Source: Clostridia bacterium (GTDB lineage Bacteria > Bacillota > Clostridia > Christensenellales > Borkfalkiaceae). Taken from it: a stretch of DNA of 9,062 nucleotides. The notes beneath the pieces are model-generated. The model saw only the letters and a list, made by a program, of their open reading frames with translations, had not been told where the DNA came from and did not search any database. The DNA is taken from assembly GCA_900767495.1 (NCBI GenBank), contig CAAFZH010000118.1, positions 1 to 9,062 of the forward strand, given 5' to 3'. Of this stretch, positions 5,838 to 9,062 are shown one piece after another. Every line of letters begins with the position of its first letter. Position 1 is the first letter of the stretch. The position numbers and the translations under genes were made by a program.

Positions 5838-6184
5838 ACCGTAAGGAACGCGAGGTGGTAAGGGCGGTTATTTCCTTTTGCGGCGAACGCGAAAGTTGCC
5901 TTATATCCGAAAACGACCTGTTTGCCCTGGCGGATATACGCAAAAAGACGATTAAGGAGATACGCTCTATAGTCGATTCGCTTGCGCTCGACGGGTATTT
6001 CGATTTGGTTAAATGTAAGCGCGGCGAAGAAACGGTGCTTTGCATAACGCCCAAACTTAAAGCGCGGCTGTGCGAACGCGAAAAAAAGCAACTCGCGCGC
6101 GGTGTTATTTATAAAATATTTTTGGCGGTACTCGGCTCGCTTGCGGCGTTTTTGGTTACGAGAATTTTATACGGGTTATTCTGA
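5831..6184 (+). CDS. Winged-helix-like protein with C-terminal membrane helix (copy 2)
   Basis: A 117-residue protein from ATG 5831, which overlaps the previous stop by seven bases. A weak GGTGG (5822-5826) precedes it. Residues 1-75 match the first copy in order: KEREVV near the start, C-LIS-NDL (23-30), a recognition-helix-like stretch (39-51), then DGYFDLV (54-60) corresponding to AGYLDVR in copy 1, and a wing. A basic region (74-90) is followed by a hydrophobic segment (92-116) with no linker as long as that of copy 1. Its stop TGA shares one base with the uvrB ATG, so it is probably translated together with UvrB. Function unknown; tandem duplication and divergence from copy 1 is likely. 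Confidence 0.75.
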   Translation: MLNRKEREVVRAVISFCGERESCLISENDLFALADIRKKTIKEIRSIVDSLALDGYFDLVKCKRGEETVLCITPKLKARLCEREKKQLARGVIYKIFLAVLGSLAAFLVTRILYGLF

Positions 6185-8148
6185 TGGAACGAAAGAAGTT
6201 TATTTTACATTCCGAATATAAACCTACGGGCGACCAACCCGAGGCGATTGCGAGCCTTACCGAGGGTTTCGAGGACGGACTTAAAAGTCAGGTTCTCGTG
6301 GGCGTTACGGGCAGCGGTAAGACGTTTACTATGGCTAACGTTATACAAAACGTGCAACGCCCCACGCTCGTTATTGCGCACAACAAAACGCTTGCGGCTC
6401 AACTTTGCAACGAGTTGAGGGAGTTTTTCCCCGAAAACCGCGTGGAATATTTCGTTTCCTATTACGACTACTACCAACCCGAATCCTACATTCCGTCAAC
6501 CGATACTTATATAGAAAAAGACCTTTCAATTAACGACGAGATAGACAAACTGCGCCACAGCGCGACCTGTTCGCTTGCCGAGCGTAACGACGTAATAGTC
6601 GTGGCGTCGGTTTCGTGCATATACGGTCTGGGCGCGCCCGAGGAATATTTCGCGCTTGCGGTTTCCCTGCGCGAGGGAATGACGCTCGATCGCGACGAAC
6701 TTATGCGTAAACTCGTTTCGCGGCAGTACGAGCGCAAGGATATAGATTTTACGCGTTCGTCTTTCCGCGTGCGCGGCGACGTGGTGGAAATTTTTCCCGC
6801 GTCCAACGACCAGATATATATCCGCGTGGAATTTTTCGGCGACGAGATAGAACGCATAAGCGAATGCGATTTCGTTACGGGCAGGGCGATAAACACGCTT
6901 AAACACGTGGCGATATTCCCCGCGAGCCACTACGCCGTCGGCGACGAAAAAATGGAAACCTCGCTTGCTCGTATAGAAAACGATATGCGCGCCGAGGTGG
7001 ACGCGCTTAAAAAGCAGGACAAACTGCTCGAGGCGCAAAGGCTTTTGCAACGCACCTCTTACGATATAGAGATGATGCGCGAAGTCGGTTATTGCAGCGG
7101 CATAGAAAATTACAGCCGTTATTTCGACGGGCGCAAGGCGGGCGAACCGCCCTTTACGCTGATAGACTATTTTCCCAAAGATTTTATAGTTTTTATCGAC
7201 GAAAGTCATATGACCATTCCGCAGATACGCGCTATGTATAACGGCGACAGAGCAAGAAAAGACAACCTCGTGGGGTACGGCTTTCGGTTAAAGTCGGCTT
7301 ACGACAACCGACCGCTTACTTTCGACGAATTTTCGGCGCGCATAGGACAGACGGTGTATATTTCCGCCACCCCGGCGCAATACGAACTTTCTATTTCGGA
7401 CAACAACGCCGAACAGATAATTCGCCCTACGGGGCTTTTAGACCCCGAAGTGGAGGTAAGACCCACAAAAGGGCAGATAGACGATTTGCAGTCGGAAATA
7501 AACAAAGTCGTCGCCTCGGGCGGCAGAGTACTCGTTACCACGCTGACCAAGAGAATGGCGGAAAGCCTTACGGACTATCTTAAAGAGCAAGCCGTAAAAG
7601 TGCGGTATATGCACAGCGATATAGACACGCTCGAAAGGATAGACATTATACAGGAATTACGCCGCGGCGATATAGACGTGTTAGTCGGAATAAACCTTTT
7701 GCGCGAAGGACTGGATTTACCCGAGGTAAAACTCGTTGCCATTCTCGACGCCGATAAGGAGGGCTTTTTGCGCAGCGATACCGCGCTTATACAGACCATA
7801 GGCAGAACCGCGCGAAACGCCGAAGGCAGGGTAATAATGTACGCCGACGTAATTACCGACAGTATGAAACGCGCCATAGGCGAAACGGCGCGCCGAAGGA
7901 AAATTCAGTCGGAATATAACGCCGCGCACGGCATAACGCCGAAAACAATAATCAAAAAGATAACCAACACGCTTGAAATAAGCAAAAAAGCGGATAATAC
8001 CAAGGATATAAAAGCCAAGGACGTACCCGAGGAAATTGAGAAGTTGCAGGCGCTTATGAAGGTTGCCTCGGCAAACCTCGACTTTGAGCGGTGTATAGAA
8101 ATCCGCGATACCATAGCGCAACTTAAAAGGAAGATGAGAACGAAATGA
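6184..8148 (+). CDS. uvrB: UvrB, excinuclease ABC subunit B
   Basis: UvrB is the damage-verifying helicase of nucleotide excision repair: UvrA loads it onto DNA, it clamps the lesion, and it recruits UvrC for the two incisions. The 654 residues match the usual length. Visible parts are the opening FILHSEYKPTGDQPEAI (6-22); Walker A G40-VTGSGKT47; the beta-hairpin that inserts between the strands (about 92-116, YYDYYQPESYIPS); DEAD-like box IDESH (338-342); SATPAQYE (394-401); the arginine-finger motif QTIGRTARN (537-545); and a C-terminal UVR domain (about 615-650) that contacts UvrC. All key residues are present. The ATG overlaps the previous stop by one base and has only a weak ribosome binding site, so coupling is likely. 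uvrA and uvrC, often nearby, are absent from this window. Confidence 0.98.
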   Translation: MERKKFILHSEYKPTGDQPEAIASLTEGFEDGLKSQVLVGVTGSGKTFTMANVIQNVQRPTLVIAHNKTLAAQLCNELREFFPENRVEYFVSYYDYYQPESYIPSTDTYIEKDLSINDEIDKLRHSATCSLAERNDVIVVASVSCIYGLGAPEEYFALAVSLREGMTLDRDELMRKLVSRQYERKDIDFTRSSFRVRGDVVEIFPASNDQIYIRVEFFGDEIERISECDFVTGRAINTLKHVAIFPASHYAVGDEKMETSLARIENDMRAEVDALKKQDKLLEAQRLLQRTSYDIEMMREVGYCSGIENYSRYFDGRKAGEPPFTLIDYFPKDFIVFIDESHMTIPQIRAMYNGDRARKDNLVGYGFRLKSAYDNRPLTFDEFSARIGQTVYISATPAQYELSISDNNAEQIIRPTGLLDPEVEVRPTKGQIDDLQSEINKVVASGGRVLVTTLTKRMAESLTDYLKEQAVKVRYMHSDIDTLERIDIIQELRRGDIDVLVGINLLREGLDLPEVKLVAILDADKEGFLRSDTALIQTIGRTARNAEGRVIMYADVITDSMKRAIGETARRRKIQSEYNAAHGITPKTIIKKITNTLEISKKADNTKDIKAKDVPEEIEKLQALMKVASANLDFERCIEIRDTIAQLKRKMRTK

Positions 8149-8795
8149 CAAAAGAAAAAGATTTTTACCGCGAATTGCCCGCAGGCTATCGCGAAGATAA
8201 AGTAGTAGACGCAACCGATAAAAAATTTATGAGCGTTTTGTATACGGCTCTTGCGGTTGTAATGATTATAACTTACGTAATAGTCGATTTTATCGACTGT
8301 GGAAGAATTACGCTTTTCGACGCGTTTTTCAACCGACCGACGGAATCCGATGCGATTACAGAATGGTTTATAAGTTCCGTTGTTGTGCCTGCCGCGGTGC
8401 TGATTATCGGGTTAGTTGTATATTCGTGCCTTCGTAAAGCGGCAACCGCGTTGTCGTGTAAAATAATTACGGGAGAAAAGCCGATTAAGCAAAAAATAAA
8501 CGGAATGGAATATTATACCGTACCGGGCGGCGTATATATCGGTAAAAAATCGTTGCTTTGCGGCAGTTTAATACCTTTTACGGTTTTTGTAATCGTGTTG
8601 TTGCTCGGCGTTATTTTACTTTCGGGAACTTCTTTTGCCGTTGTTATGAAAATTTTGTTTGCTTTACACGTCGGGTCGTCTGTGAGCGATTTTTACGTTG
8701 CGGGTTTATTGATTTTCAAATATCGCAAAGGTTGCCTTATGAAAGACGACGGACCTAAACAAGTATTTTACGTCCGCACCGAAACGGAGGAATAA
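8145..8795 (+). CDS. DUF3267-like membrane protein lacking the HExxH motif
   Basis: A 216-residue membrane protein whose ATG overlaps the uvrB stop (ATGA); AAAAGGAAG (8125-8133) precedes it. The opening LPAGYREDKVVDATDKKF (11-28) and the ending FKYRKGCLMKDDGPKQVFYV (191-210) match the usual ends of DUF3267 proteins, a family of putative membrane zinc peptidases. Hydrophobic segments lie at about 29-50, 75-95, 138-160 and 163-192. The family's HExxH zinc motif normally ends the second segment. Here that place reads Y93-SCL-R97, so the zinc site appears lost, while Asp182 in the last segment is kept. It could be a non-catalytic relative. By eye its codon use is less GC-biased than that of uvrB. 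I see no terminator after it, only repeats. Confidence 0.7.
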   Translation: MTKEKDFYRELPAGYREDKVVDATDKKFMSVLYTALAVVMIITYVIVDFIDCGRITLFDAFFNRPTESDAITEWFISSVVVPAAVLIIGLVVYSCLRKAATALSCKIITGEKPIKQKINGMEYYTVPGGVYIGKKSLLCGSLIPFTVFVIVLLLGVILLSGTSFAVVMKILFALHVGSSVSDFYVAGLLIFKYRKGCLMKDDGPKQVFYVRTETEE

Positions 8796-8821
8796 GGGAT
8801 AAGTGTGCGCAATCCGTTTAA

Positions 8822-8849
8822 AATGACGTACTTTTCTTTACACGTCATT
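8822..8849 (+). repeat. Hairpin at the operon 3' end
   Basis: AATGACGT (8822-8829) is the reverse complement of ACGTCATT (8842-8849), with a 12-base pyrimidine-rich loop. No T-run follows, so it is not a standard terminator. Its right arm supplies the GTCATT start of the next repeat, so it may be the junction of two repeats. Confidence 0.5.
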
Positions 8850-8905
8850 CTGTCAATGTCGAGCGAGTAAACTCCCGGGAGGGTGAGTTTACGAACGGTA
8901 GAATT
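8844..8905 (+). repeat. Palindromic repeat, ATTCT/AGAAT arm variant, with inner hairpin
   Basis: The outer arms ATTCT (8847-8851) and AGAAT (8900-8904) enclose GTCAATGTCGAGCGAG and an inner hairpin, GTAAACTC (8867-8874) with GAGTTTAC (8885-8892). The core from 8869 to 8885 is identical to 127-143. A second copy of the GTCAATG-CGAGCGAG segment begins at 9038. The element lies in the 3' flank of the operon. Confidence 0.6.
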
Positions 8906-8910
8906 ACCGT

Positions 8911-8940
8911 GTCATTGCGAGCCGCAGGCGCGGCAATCCC
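8911..8940 (+). repeat. Short palindromic repeat, ATTGC/GCAAT arm variant
   Basis: GTCATTGCGAG...CGGCAATCCC, with ATTG/CAAT and CCGC/GCGG stems. It is the opposite-strand partner of 224-259. The ends are conserved while the central loop differs. Confidence 0.6.
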
Positions 8941-8975
8941 CCTGAACAACCGAAAAGGCAATAATACAGTAGTGT

Positions 8976-9031
8976 CAGTTGTGATTGCGCCTTTAAAAAA
9001 GGCGCAGCGAAAATCCGAAGGGGGACAACTG
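8976..9031. repeat. Foldback element with terminal inverted repeats
   Basis: CAGTTGT (8976-8982) and ACAACTG (9025-9031) form the ends, and inside lies a strong hairpin, GCGCCTTT (8987-8994) with AAAGGCGC (8998-9005) and an AAA loop. It is only 56 bases long and has no reading frame. It could be a miniature transposable-element remnant or a branched part of the same repeat cluster. Confidence 0.5.
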
Positions 9032-9037
9032 TTTCCC

Positions 9038-9062
9038 GTCAATGCCGAGCGAGCAAACTTGC
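9038..9062 (+). repeat. Partial palindromic repeat cut by the window edge
   Basis: GTCAATGCCGAGCGAGCAAACT (9038-9059) matches 8852-8873 except for two T-to-C changes. The last 12 bases are the same as positions 1-12. One of the two changes falls in the hairpin arm (GTAAA to GCAAA), and in the matching copy at 1-26 the partner arm is TTTGC rather than TTTAC, which keeps pairing. Confidence 0.6.

Noticed and set aside
8796..9062. CRISPR array
   Set aside because: The repeats differ in length and arm sequence, have no regular spacing and no unique spacers, and no cas genes are present.
1..9062. Circular plasmid or phage genome suggested by identical ends
   Set aside because: Only 12 bases are shared and they belong to a repeat. 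The gene content is chromosomal (uvrB, tRNA) with no replication gene.

Overview
This window looks like a fragment of a chromosome from a low-to-mid GC Gram-positive anaerobe (Bacillota, Clostridia-like, probably known mainly from metagenomes). The reasons are sigma-A promoters with 17-18 bp spacing, AGGAG-type ribosome binding sites, a YkpA-type ABC-F ATPase, a DUF3267-like membrane protein, a lipoprotein with a Gram-positive-style lipobox, and a tRNA with encoded CCA. The placement is inference from gene content; no single marker fixes the genus.

Layout. Positions 1-270 and 8796-9062 contain no genes and are filled with short palindromic, structured repeats. A small hypothetical gene (275-547, minus) diverges from a lipoprotein gene (716-2296, plus), and their promoters interlock in a 168 bp gap. 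The lipoprotein gene is followed by a hairpin terminator that abuts the ribosome binding site of an ABC-F ATPase gene (2381-3961). The ABC-F gene converges on a tRNA-Glu(CTC) gene (4103-4177, minus), with a 34 bp perfect palindrome between them that can terminate transcription from both sides. The tRNA promoter and an extended -10 promoter diverge from 4178-4345.

That second promoter starts a tightly packed six-gene operon (4346-8795): an alpha/beta hydrolase, a DUF4190-like two-helix membrane protein, two related proteins that each carry a winged-helix-like domain and a C-terminal membrane helix, uvrB, and a DUF3267-like membrane protein. Its members are separated by 2 bp or overlap by 1-7 bp, so translation is probably coupled.

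Only UvrB (nucleotide excision repair helicase) has a firm function in that operon. No LexA-type box is visible at the operon promoter, and uvrA and uvrC are not in the window.

The points most worth a second look are: an ABC-F protein in which both halves of one composite ATP site look degenerate while the other site is intact; the pair of membrane-anchored winged-helix-like proteins coupled to uvrB; a DUF3267-like protein without the HExxH motif; and the terminal repeats, whose differing arms stay complementary. I see no defence system, CRISPR array, prophage or transposase.
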